This document shows, one piece after another, positions 50,721-61,696 of a stretch of DNA of 64,000 bases. Below the pieces are notes generated by a model. The model was given only the letters and a program-made list of their open reading frames with translations. It was not told the DNA's origin and made no database searches. The first letter of the stretch is position 1. The number at the start of each line of letters is the position of its first letter. This stretch comes from Eopsaltria australis (taxonomy: Eukaryota; Chordata; Aves; Passeriformes; Petroicidae), in NCBI GenBank assembly GCA_034509425.1, contig JAVTVJ010000068.1, positions 930,001-994,000 of the forward strand, written 5' to 3'. A program made the position numbers and the translations under genes.

Positions 50721-53700
50721 CTCAGCAGGGGCTGGCCATATTCAGATCAGGTTGATCTGAATTTGGGGGCTGTGGAGCTGTGCTCAGACCTGACCCTCCA
50801 CTCAGAAGGGCAAGGAGCAGACTTGTCTTAACTCATGGCAGATGTTGATATTCCAGAGGGGTTTCAAACTGTTGGAGGATAAAGCCTGAAGTTCACTGGG
50901 TTGCCTGTGGTGTTGGTGCATGCTAGTGAGTTGAAACAAAATGTTGTCTTGCCCACAGCATTTACCTTTTCAGCTGTTATTGCAGGTGGAAATGATGTGC
51001 TGTATTACTTTCCCCAGGATTTCTCCTGATGGTAGATCCCAGCTAATTATTGTCTTCCCTGGGAATGTTTCCCTGTCCCTCAGAAAAGCAGGGATCGAAT
51101 GTATCTCCAACTGTTTGCAACAAGCCTGTGTTTTAGAGAACATCCTCAATTTTTTCCCCCTACTATGAGGAGATTTTCTCTTGCTTGTGTGGAGAAAGGT
51201 ATTTGCTTGTTCCTGTGGGCCGATGTCCATGCCTGTAGCCAGGGTACTGCTCAATCAAGAAGAGGAGGATGGGAATTTTGGGGGGAGAAGGACTGGGACC
51301 CTAGATACCTATCAAAAGGCTAGTGAGCAGTACATCCAAACAGCAGTCCAGCAACACAGTTTCTCAGGTTGGTGATTGAAATGGTCAAATCCAGCCCCAG
51401 TTAATTCTTGTCTCCATAGTGGGTACTGTTGGTTCTCAGTCTGTAAGGAACTCAATGCACATGGGCTCTCTCATGGATTGCTGGATAAGCAATTTCTTTT
51501 TATGGAACTACTGGGAGATTAAATGTTCAGGTATTTGGGAATGCCATGGAAACCAGAAGGTGTTAGAGATAGAGACTTTTATGGGAGATGTTTATGCAAA
51601 CTGAACATCTGACTGTTCTGAAGATCTTTACGAAGATTGTGTAATCTGCACTACTGCCTCTGCACCTTTTGTCTTTTCCTCCTGATCTTGGTTTTATATC
51701 TTCTTACACACTGATCTACATGCTCAGAGTGATAAGTCACTCCCTCTGTGGTATGCAATCTTCTTTCCTTCTGTTTCTCTCTAAAACCCTTTGCACGTCT
51801 TTTTCATGCAGTCCTCTTCAGACATCCTGCATCAGACCATTTTACACTGTTGCACTGCCTACTACTTGTATTTGTTGAAATTTAGTTTTCTTCAAATTTC
51901 AGACAGCACACTTGATTAGTAATAAGCAGGAGATATCTAATAGACAACACAGTTGAACAAGTCACTAAATAGCTTTGCAAATACCTTGCCAACTCATCCT
52001 CTTTAAAGCAATACAAAAAGAAGTGCAAGCTTTACCTACTTAATAGCAAGGTTTTTATTGTCGCTTTGTGCTCACTGTCTCTCCTAATGTTGTGAATGAT
52101 GATTACACGTAGTTTAATAAGCCCTAATATGTTATTTTTCTTTTATATTTGAATATTTTAGCAATATATTTTTAGATTCATGTTACCCTTTAGCAGTCCT
52201 TATATTTTCTGTCCTAGCTTTTATATATCTTCCTGTTAATCTCCGCAGCTCAAATTTGCCTAGTCTGAAATCCATCATTGTACACCGTTTAATGAGACAT
52301 TTCTCCAGTCATCATTACTGCAGATCAATAGAAGCAAATCCCTGTCTCCTGACTGGTTTAGCTAAGTATCTCATGCATGACTGTCTTTCCAATTTGATCC
52401 AGTTTAACAGTCTGTTTCTCCCCCCTCCCCAACCCCACTTCTCTAATCTGCAGAGATAGATATAAATCTTGAGCCAGACTCCAGGGGGTTTCTCTTGTAT
52501 GGCCTTCCCTCTGTTTGTGCACAGCACTCCCTGACCGACTGGCTGCTATTGCCAGACAAACAGCTGTCTTAGCAGTTGCACTAACAAATAAAAGGGGAAG
52601 GAGGGAGGCCAGGGCAGTGGAGGGAAGCTTTTTGCCCTTAGGGTCCTTGTTCACTTACTTACTAAGAAATTCAAAATCTGATGGGGGCCCATTGCTCGAG
52701 GGAAAATGAGAATAATCTATGATCTTTGGAAAAGAGTGAAAATCCATCATCACTAGTGAGTGCTTCACATCAGCATATTTTTTCAAGATGACCTCCCCAA
52801 GACAAAGGAGGTAGATAAGTAAAAGCTGAGATTTTCCTTTTCATTGCTCTGCCCTGTGGGTTGGTTGAGGGATTGACAGTCTCTCCTTTCTCACCTCTCC
52901 CAACTTTCCTTCCCATCAAGATAGGACTCATGAAACGGTGGTCTATCTTCGTCTTTAGTGCTGTGTAACTGGAGACAAACAGCCCAGATTAGACACAAAC
53001 ATCTGTGTGTTTTGGGTGTCCCCCTGCCTGCCTCCTCAGCCATCCTGTGTTCAGCTTTTGTTGTGCTGCCGATTCCTGCTGTGTGCTGCCGTTCTGTGAA
53101 ACTGTGCACAGATGTGTTTGAGTGGCACACAGGCAATTGTTTCATTTGATGAGATTTTAGGTGCCTGGCTCGAATGTGGGAGGAGATTGAAATTAGATTG
53201 CTGGAGTGGGTGTTACGTTGAGTTGTTTGTCCTACCTTTGTGATGGAGGTTACTGCCACAAGGGCAGGGATGATGGCACGGCTCCAGGTCTGGGTCAGCT
53301 GGGAGCTGACCATTTGAGACCTTTTGTCCTGTACTATTAAAATAAGATGAAATTGCCATCAGTTTATGTTAATGTGTTGGGCTGTAACCTTTTGACAGCC
53401 CAGAAGGTGTTTCCCAGCTGATCTTTCTGTCTGTGTATGCAATAGCCTGTATCTGTGCACTGGGGTGAATGGTAGAGTAGGCTGCCACCATACCTTGAGC
53501 CAGTAATTTTAATCTTCTGCTGTAAGTGCAGCAAAGCACTAAAGCTCTGTGTCTTTGATCCTTAGTCTGCTTATATTATACCATTCATGTATACATATGC
53601 ACAGTCGTGTGCATGTTCACATACAGGAAAGGTTTGTGTTTATGGATCATGATAATCTCAGGCATAAATAAGCCTTAGTTACTTGCTTTACTGGCAGTAA

Positions 53701-54668
53701 TAATGACACATTTCTCCTCAAGGTATGATAGCCCTTTTTCATCGCTATCAGGGCTGATCATTTGTCTGTTCATAGCTCTATTTCTCTTAAAAGAGACTCC
53801 AAAGAAATTTGAAAGATGAATCCATAGTTTGTAAAAAGCTCTGTCCAGGTAGGGAATTGTGATCAAGTTTTCTTTTCTCTATTTTTCTCTTCATACACAG
53901 TCTTCTTCCTTGCACATCTTCCTTGTGCTGGTCTTCAGGATAAAGTAAATTATATTGTGTAAGGAGATCTATAATACAAAGGACAAGGTTTATTAACGAT
54001 ATCTCACAAAATTTAGATCCCTAGTTCCATGTAAGGGTGCAGTGTTATGGAAGGAATGTACCTAAAAATTACACTTAATGCTTTGTCATTTACAGATATT
54101 CCAAACAGTCCTTTTAAAGGTTGGCTTCTAAAGCTCATAAGTACGCTCTTCTCATAGAATTCCTGAAATTCAGGTTAAAAATCCAAAGACTCAAGTAACT
54201 GTTAGTATTTGGTCTCCCAATGTGTTCAAAGGAAGATAAACAAGAAAGAAGATATTTCAGTGCTTTTTTTTCCTTTGAAAGTCGTGGTTTATGGGATGTT
54301 ACAGTGACACCTGGTGGAAAACAGCGTTGGAAGTTTAAGAAAAATTTCTGGACCATTTGAGCAGTTCACTTCAATAGTGTCTTTAATGTTACTCTTTTAT
54401 TAACTAATTGTTCTGGTTACAGGCCATTTGTGTGCGGCATGTGTGCACTACCCCTATATGAGTGTGCAAATGCTCACTGACAAGAATTATCCTCATCAGT
54501 AACAGCCAAGCTTTCCAGTTACAAGGGGTTCTTTATATGTATTTGATAGTAACCAAATTTCCTTGTCTGAAAAGCCAAATACTGTTTTGTTATTGTTATG
54601 GTGCTGTGGACTTTTTCTTCAGACTTTAAGATGCACCTTGATTACATTCCTCACCAGGTTCTTAACCT

Positions 54669-54817
54669 GGTGGGATCACTGTCCCTGGAAGTGTTCAGAA
54701 AATCCCTGGACATGGCATTTAGTGCTATGGTTTAGTTGGCAAGGTGGTGTGCGGTCAATTGTTGGATTCAGTGATCTTGGAAGTCTTTTCCAACCTTAAT
54801 GATTCTGTGATTCTGTG
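54669..54817 (+). repeat. CR1 LINE 3'-end fragment, intergenic
   Basis: The terminal part of a CR1 element: CCTGGAAGTGTTCAGAAAAT, GGTGTGCGGTCAATTGTTGG, GTCTTTTCCAACCTTAATGA, then the 3' octamer repeats ATTCTGTGATTCTGTG. It is 5'-truncated and about 150 bp. It looks like a different CR1 subfamily from the other two copies. Confidence 0.9.
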
Positions 54818-55270
54818 TTTCTCATCTCCCAATGCTTCTCCCTATATATCCTCAAAAAACATCCTAGACATCCTAACATCCAAACAGTTCCTAAAATAAA
54901 ACCCAAAACAAATTAAGAAAATGTGTTGACTATTTAAATGCCATTAGAAGATTTTTTAAAACAGTTTGAACTTAGGCATATTTTTTAACCTGCATTACTT
55001 CTAAGTTAGTAATTTAAATCCATGCCAGCCAACATTCTTAATCCTGAGTGACCACATAGATCAATTGTTGAACTCAGTCTGATTTTGATCCACATCAGCA
55101 CTAGCCCAAATAATATCCAGGAACAGTTTGGGATATAGTAAATCTAAGAGACATTGTCCATAGGTGTTTCAGCTGTGCCTATCCTCTCTTGGATTATTAA
55201 AGAGATTTTTAAAGTGTGCATGTGAGTTATCCCATGCCACTTGCTAGTGTTTAGATGTGGGTACATTGAA

Positions 55271-55344
55271 TTTACTAGTATATATATTTAGTATATTTAC
55301 TAAATTATTTACTAGTATATATGTTTAGTATGTTTACTAGCATA
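55271..55344. repeat. 37-bp AT-rich tandem duplication
   Basis: There are two adjacent copies of a unit beginning TTTACTAGTATATAT, period 37 bp, with a few mismatches. It is intergenic, about 1.9 kb upstream of the ROS1 start codon. Confidence 0.85.
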
Positions 55345-56300
55345 GTCCTAATAGTCCCAGAGACCAAATCCAGAAGGTCCTAAATGTCCCAGCTATTCAA
55401 AGCCAAAGCTTTTTCCTCAGGAAGAAATTGCAGCCTCCATCTGCCTGTCCCCAGCTTCTTCTTCAGTGTTGCTTCATGTGAGCTCTGATGAAACTTCTTC
55501 AGCCAAGATGAGCTGGATTAGCAGAGAGCTACTATTTAAGCAGTCAGACTAAACTGGCTTATTTTGGCTGGATCTAAGGAGCTCCCTCTTGAGCAGCTTT
55601 GCTCGTGGGCTGGAGTGGGGGCAGTATCCTTCTGGAGTGGAGAAGTGAAAAACAAATTGGGCAGTAATTCCCCCACACCTGTGGTTGGAAGCCCTTAGAT
55701 GAAAGCAAATCTCTCTCTAGATGAGCCATACTCTCATCTGGGAGTTCCCTTGAGTTGTGGTGAGGAGACTGAGATAATGCACAAGGAAACCCCCAAATCC
55801 TTCCCAGGGCAACTGAAAGAAAAAGAAGGAACCTGGTCCTAAAAGCCTTTCCTTCCCTGGACCATTTTGAGCCCTGTGCTTTCCAATGTTCATTGTCTGT
55901 CTCCAGCCTGGCTTTCCCTTTTCTCCTGCCTTAGTGCATTTACTCCTTTCACTGCATGGACAGAACAGCATAGGGGATTGTACTAGAGCCTGAGCCAGAA
56001 AAAAACAGCATCAGGTTAATGCCAGCCAGTTCACCTCTGCTGTTGCTGGGTTAATGTTAGCCAGGTTCTCAGCCAGTTTTATTGCATGACTGCAGAAATG
56101 TTTCCTTGGCAAGTGAACAGGGCTTGGAAAGGTGGGGTGGAAAAGCAGATAGCCTTTCTAAGCAGCAATAACTGGATGTGCCAGCCTCAACTGATCATCA
56201 AAATGCTGTATTATTTATAAAGTAGCACATTTGATTTATAATGAATAATACACGTGCACAAAATGACATAGCATTTGTATACATATGCATGTACATAAAC

Positions 56301-56328
56301 GTGTGTGTGTGTGTGTCTGTGTCTGTGT
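56301..56328. repeat. (GT)n microsatellite
   Basis: Eight GT copies are followed by an imperfect CTGTGT extension. It is about 0.9 kb upstream of ROS1. Confidence 0.9.
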
Positions 56329-56929
56329 AAGCTGGATGGATTTTCTGCTGTGGAATTACTCTCTGGATGGCTCTGCTGGTACAGCAGATATGCCACAGAC
56401 CAGGACCTGGATGTGTCTTAAGCTTGACTTTTCCACAGACCTCTTTAATGTGAGTCTTCAACTCTATGTAAGACTCTTCACCACTCTTTGAATCAGACAC
56501 ATGATTTATCTATCAGATTCCTTTTTCTTCCATGATATGGATGAAAGCTTACTAGTACAATTGTGCCTCCTCATCTGGAGAGCCCCTAGCAGACTGGCTC
56601 TGGTTAGTTTGTGTCTAGATTGCATCTGAAGGCAGACACAGGTCTGTTCTGAGTGGTATTTTGATGTGGAAATGGAATATTTGGAAACGACCATTCAAAT
56701 AAAGATTAATTACAATTTTTGCCATGTCTGATATGACGATCTAACAAGGTTATTCATCATCACCAACAAACTTACAAATATTTAGAAATAGCTTAATCTA
56801 GTCAAAATTAACATTAGACTGTTTTTTTCCCACCGTTTCCCTGCTTCCGTGTGGCTCGGAGCACCTGTTTAAAAGCATTGCACTTAGTTTCCTTTTTACG
56901 TTAATGGTATTTGTGTAAGTAGATACACT

Positions 56930-57185
56930 GACTTTCATTGGCCAGCTCTTTTGTTTCAGTGGCTTAATAAGAAACTATGAAATAGAGGTTGCGTAAGTTC
57001 AAGACAAGTGCTCCAGGAAGCTGAGATGTTGTTGAAGGAGCAGGGTGTAAACAAGGATTCAGAGAATATTTTAATGATCTGACATGCAGAAATTCCACAG
57101 TTGCATCTCCGTCACCTGGACTAAGCGGAGTTTGTATGTCCAAGTCAAGGGAAGAGTCAGATTAACAGATGAAATCATTTAAGTT
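56930..57185 (+). promoter_or_regulatory. ROS1: Candidate ROS1 proximal promoter and 5' UTR
   Basis: This AT-rich sequence immediately precedes the ROS1 start. It contains an inverted CCAAT box (ATTGG near 56938), a TTAATAA TATA-like element near 56964 and a forkhead-type GTAAACA near 57049. There is no CpG island, which fits a tissue-restricted gene. These short motifs are common by chance, so the assignment is tentative. Confidence 0.3.
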
Positions 57186-57308
57186 ATGAGGAACGCTTGC
57201 CTGTGGGTTTTCCCACTAAAAAGGCTTGTTGCTTTTTACTGCCTATGGACTTCTGCAGTGTACTGTGCTTTCTCAAGGAATTGTCAAGACTTATGTACAA
57301 GTAACCTG
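57186..57308 (+). CDS. ROS1: ROS1 exon 1: start codon and signal peptide
   Basis: The exon has 41 codons and ends in phase 0. It begins MRNACLWVFPLKRLVAFYCL and continues WTSAVYCAFSRNCQDLCTSN. Residues 13-28 form a hydrophobic signal-peptide core with likely cleavage near YCA. An in-frame TAA at 57180-57182, two codons before the ATG, fixes this as the first possible start in the exon. The donor is GTAAGTTTT. Confidence 0.94.
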
Positions 57309-60300
57309 GTAAGTTTTCAAAACCTGCACCTAATCGTTTGAAATACAGATTGTTGTTAGCTCTGTAAGTACTTCACATTATATATCAGTGTTTTCAAAAT
57401 TATTCTAAAGAGTGTATTTTAGTAGGAGCAGAGTTTGAGAACTAACATTTGGATTGAACATTTTAACATTTGAATTTGTGGAATTTGGTAAGGACCAAAT
57501 CCCACTACTCTGACTGCATGCAATGACTCTGAATGCTGAAGATCCTGGAGGGTGGGGAAGATAAACTTTTATTCTTTCAGTTTATTCACTTTTCTTATTC
57601 ATTTTGGTCTAGTCTAGGACTTTTCTTATGTAATCAATGAAAACTGTAAAGTCACAAGAAATTTTCTGGGAATCAGTGACACACACAGCTATCCTGAACT
57701 TAGTTGCAGCCTAATTTTTAAATTAGCTGGTTTAAATTCTGGGTATTTCTGTAAGTATTAAAATTAGTAGTCAGATCCTTAGTTTTATACTTTCTTAATC
57801 TTCCTTTGAATAGTGTGCAAAGTTTATTATTTTTTCTTCTACAAATGCAAGACAAAAATAAGGAAAACCTCTGAAATCTAGACAATTATTCTGCCTTCAG
57901 GAGTTGCCTCCTTGCTTCTATTTGCCTGAAATATTGAGGTGCTTTAGAGCACTGTGTATCTTTGCTTTGTAAAGAGGACATTTTGTGCTTCGGTGCTAAC
58001 TGTGGAAGCCTACTGCAGAGAACTATCACCCCCTCTGTTTTATTTCATACACTTGTCTGACAGTTCCTTTAAAACTATTTTGAACTCTTGCACCGGTGAA
58101 GGAGTTAATTGCCTTCCCTGATGGAAGCCTATCATGCAATGATAACTTAAATGGGGATCCTTTGATTTGAGTTTAAATTAATTCAGAATAAGAAATAAGT
58201 TGCTCTTCCTTTCAGCTTTGAAAGACAGGGAAATCACATTTATGTTCAGTGAATGTATTGATTCAGGTGTGAAAAATGTAATCTTTGATTCTGAGGGTTG
58301 TAAATCTTATTTTTCTCCTCTGGTCTACTTGTTGTGTTTGATTTGTCACAGTGTACCCAGTGTGCTGAAAATTTCTTCCTGAGAATTGTTTTACTACGGC
58401 AGCTCTTATCTGGTTTCAGGTCAAAAATTTAAGAGCTGCTATCCAGCTTCTCTAAGGTCGTTGCATACATCCTCAAATCATTTGCACTTCAGTGACAGTG
58501 CTGGGTTTTGCACACTTTGGATGATGTGAAAAAATAGGCACTTTCTCTGGAGAGCACTTTTGGCAGGAGAGGAAGGGTGGTGGTTTACCATATGGCTGCG
58601 TAAAACTCCTTCAAAAGGTGGCCAGGCAAAAGGCATTCAGCTCGAAGGGGGGTCTTTCTGCTCCCAAGAGGTCAAAGCCACTTGGCTTTGTCATTTAAGC
58701 CCAACATATTTGTGAAGCATTTGCTATTGACTCAGTGAACCTGAATGGGGAGGTAAGAGCCAAATTCCTACCTTTGATAATTTGATTAACGCCAACTGAT
58801 TCGGCCATATCTTTGTTTGATGGTATCTCTGAAATTGGTCTCAAATGAGGAGCTACTGATGTGCCAACAATAAATTTCTGCAGATGAGGAAACATCAGCC
58901 AAAGAAAATTTGGTTTACAAGAAGCCAGTGATTTATTTTGTTTTAATCAAAGAATTTTGTGGAATTTTGATTCTTTTAAAAAGTGATGTATTTTCCCATA
59001 GGAAGGAGAACTTGGAATTACTAACCTTTGCAACGTTAGTGACGTCACAGGATCAGTGAGTAATGGTTTGCTTTGTTAATTGCTGACATTTTATGTTCCT
59101 GCTTTTGAATACAATGGGCACAGTGATCATATTTTCAAAGAGCTCATGTAATGTACACAGTTGCCTGTCTAGCTTAAGTCACTAAGTCGAGTGGGCAGAT
59201 TTGGTTCAAATTATTAGAGGCACGGCTATGTTTTTTATTTAAAGAAAATGTGTAAATGGTGGTGATCTCTGCTGCGAGTTATGTTCACATTTGTGATCTA
59301 CAAAGTTCAGTTGTCTGTCATTTTTGAGACAATAAGTAAAAACTAGTGTTTCCTCCAACATGCAAATTATTAAGGCTGTCTTATTCACTTACCTCTGTAC
59401 AATTAAGTAGTTTATTTCATTTTCTCCGTGATTCAATGTAAGGAAACTTATAATTGTTGAACAGTTAGAGTTCTCCAGGACTTCAAATGGTTGTGTTTAT
59501 CATGGGGGCTTAATGTGAGGTTTTCATAGAAGCATTCTTGAAGGACTTTAGCTGATTTCCTAGTTGAAATTGAAAATGCAATTCGAGCTGGTGGTGATAA
59601 ATAACATAGAGAAGAAAAAATTTTCAGCTCCCATGAAGTTGCTGAATAGAGCTTAAAGACTAACTGGCAATAAAAAGATAAAAGGATGCAAAGGTATACA
59701 TGCAGGATGATAAGCATGGCTGAAACCAGTGGAGAAACAGATAAAGAGGACTACAGTAGGGCTTTTGCAAGTTATGTAACAAGAAGCAGCAATGCGTGCC
59801 CAAAGAAAAAGTTCAAGGGAAGGTCACGTCTAACACTGAAGCATTCAGTGAATATAGCCACCAGTGACCCCTCTTGATAAACCTTTAGGACTATAAAAGG
59901 ACTTCCAGTAGGAGGCAGATACATGGAAATTAGTTCTAGGAAGGTGATGTTTATGTATTAGATAAGAAACACATTTTTATGAATATGTATGATTATAGTG
60001 TTTAAGTACCTTGTCAAGCCTCACAATGCACACAGAAATAAGGAGATGTCCTTCTGTGTGTCCTGCACAGATAAAGAATGCCTGCTTTCTAATGGCTCAC
60101 ATTGTGTTAGAAAGTTTATTCCTGCCAATTTCAGTATCTGTGATCATACATATACTTTGAAGAGTGGTGGAGAATTCAGTCTTCAGTATTTTCCACAGAG
60201 ACTAGTGGCAAGCAGCCTCTCAGCACCTGGTATCTGGTGAAGCTGGGCCTTTTATGATGCTGGGACCATAAAAGTCTGTGTTGTCACGACAGTACATAGC

Positions 60301-61696
60301 AAGGTTGACTCACCTGTTTAAGTTTCTGTGTATCTTTGCTCAGTGTTACCAAGTCTTCACTATATTTTTATATAAGGCTTTGCAACTTTGCAAAACTCAG
60401 TATCAGAGTCTTCTACTTGTAAAGTTGTTCCAGCTTCCCTTTAAGAAGAAAAACCTTCACAACCACTAAGAAGTAGATGGGACAGCATAAACAGGAAAGG
60501 TCCAACATCAAAACTGAGTGACACAATAGTTATTACTTCTGTGAAAACTCATGGTTTTAAAACCAATGCCTATTGGAGAGCTTGTGTGGAAGGGCCTGTG
60601 CTGAACAGTTTTCCTCTGTGCTTGGCTGTCCTACACACTGCATATCTGCTCTTTCTGCATAGAGAACAAGTGGTAAAGTGAAGCTGAGAGGGTGGGAGCA
60701 CTGGCCACAGCATAGCCAGTTGAGTAAACTCATTCCCAGAGCAAGACTGAATTAATTTTACTTTGTATTTGGTTTTGTACTGAGAAGGGCACTATACAAT
60801 ATAACTCTTACTGTGGGATCTGAGTACTTATAATACTCATAAGTACCTTTAATGTACCACTAGTGCTGGAGAGTCCCTTGCCTTTAGAACTCTGCTTTCA
60901 AAGTAATTTTTAAAGCCATCCTCTGTCTTTGCAGTGTACACAAGGATGTCAATTTTGGAATGCCACTGTGCAAACCGACTGTCCACTGAAATGTGTGAGT
61001 ATTACCTGAGCTTTGCCTCTACAACACTTGTTTCCAGCCCATCAAGTACTTATCCAATGGCAGACGTTCAAAATCCAGTCAGAGCCATGTTTCTATGAAA
61101 AGAAGTAATATCTCTATTATCTCTCAGTCCCTTATAAATTCTGTTTTGGGAAGTTAATAATTCTTCCTATGCAAGTTGCCTGTAATATCAAAAGTTTTCA
61201 TTGTGTTTGTCAGAACATATGGGCATTTTACAGTTCACAAAGCCCAACATAGATTTTTAAACAGTGAGAATGCTCTGGTGCTTTTTAGGATTTTACTGTA
61301 CTGGGGCTGTCTCAGAGTTGCATGCAGAGGTAAATGAAGCACATGACCTTCAGCAGATTGATTTCTTGTTTAACTAAACCAGGTGGATGAGAACTAGCAT
61401 TGGTCTGGGACAACTGCCATGATAGCTTTTAAACTGCTCATTTTTCTGCATCTCTTGAATGCCTGAATCTCATTCAACCATAGCATCATTCTAATGTTGA
61501 CTTTCTGTTTTTTCAAGTGTGGATTTTCCTTCTTTCATTATTTGGCAGTGATAAGGTTTTTTAATGTACTTTCACTGTAAGAAATTCTGATTATTGGTAT
61601 TACTTGTTTGAAATACTCTGTGATTATATTTATGCTAACCCCACATTTTAATAATTTGTTTCTTGGCAGAATGAGACATACACTAGAGCATGTGAG
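57186..61696 (+). CDS. ROS1: ROS1 gene, N-terminal coding exons 1-4 (rest outside window)
   Basis: ROS1 is a large single-pass receptor tyrosine kinase of the plasma membrane; its extracellular side carries fibronectin III and beta-propeller domains and NELL2 has been reported as a ligand. Four exons with GT-AG borders and all phase 0 join into 88 residues: signal peptide (1 to about 28), then a cysteine-rich N-terminus (cysteines 33, 37, 51, 60, 64, 75, 79, 87) with sequons at N52, N68 and N80. The segment CTQGCQFWNATVQTDCPLKC aligns with the human N-terminus (CIQGCHFWNS...NCALKC), and the start resembles human (signal peptide with YCLW versus GCLW). The kinase domain and all fibronectin repeats lie right of the window. 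The chicken orthologue is the cellular source of the v-ros oncogene; no viral sequence is present here. Confidence 0.95.
57309..59001 (+). other. ROS1 intron 1
   Basis: This is an intron of about 1.7 kb. It is AT-rich with nothing else recognised. Confidence 0.75.
59002..59055 (+). CDS. ROS1: ROS1 exon 2
   Basis: The exon is 54 nt, phase 0 in and out, and encodes EGELGITNLCNVSDVTGS. It corresponds to the poorly conserved human stretch GQQLDL... between the first cysteines. There is a glycosylation sequon NVS. The acceptor is TTTTCCCATAG and the donor GTGAGTAA. Confidence 0.85.
59056..60934 (+). other. ROS1 intron 2
   Basis: This is an intron of about 1.9 kb with no recognisable element. Confidence 0.75.
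60935..60994 (+). CDS. ROS1: ROS1 exon 3: conserved cysteine-rich segment
   Basis: The exon is 60 nt, phase 0 in and out, and encodes CTQGCQFWNATVQTDCPLKC. The pattern CxxGCxFWN...CxLKC matches human ROS1 and is the clearest identifier of the gene in this window. The acceptor CTCTGTCTTTGCAG is strong and the donor is GTGAGTAT. Confidence 0.96.
60995..61669 (+). other. ROS1 intron 3
   Basis: This is a 675-bp AT-rich intron. Nothing else was recognised. Confidence 0.75.
61670..61696 (+). CDS. ROS1: ROS1 exon 4: 27-nt microexon
   Basis: The exon is 27 nt, phase 0 in and out, and encodes NETYTRACE. It follows the KC end of exon 3 and lines up with the human RESCE segment. The acceptor TTTGTTTCTTGGCAG and donor GTAAGTT are both strong, and the ACE end keeps the conserved Cys-Glu. 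It adds a sequon (NET) at residue 80. Confidence 0.88.

Larger units (their letters stand above)
40341..57185. other. Intergenic region between DCBLD1 and ROS1
   Basis: These 17 kb separate two divergently transcribed genes. Open frames are short, overlap on both strands and resemble nothing I recognise; the longest, 52891-53313 on the minus strand (140 codons), has no domain-like pattern. Contents listed separately are a CR1 fragment, tandem duplications, a GT run, a GC-rich islet and a GGAA-containing imperfect repeat. Distal regulatory elements for either gene would be expected here but cannot be identified without alignment. Confidence 0.65.

Noticed and set aside
52891..53313. A 140-codon minus-strand open frame in the intergenic region.
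   Set aside because: It has no recognisable domain, signal peptide or membrane segment. Chance open frames of this size are expected in 64 kb.
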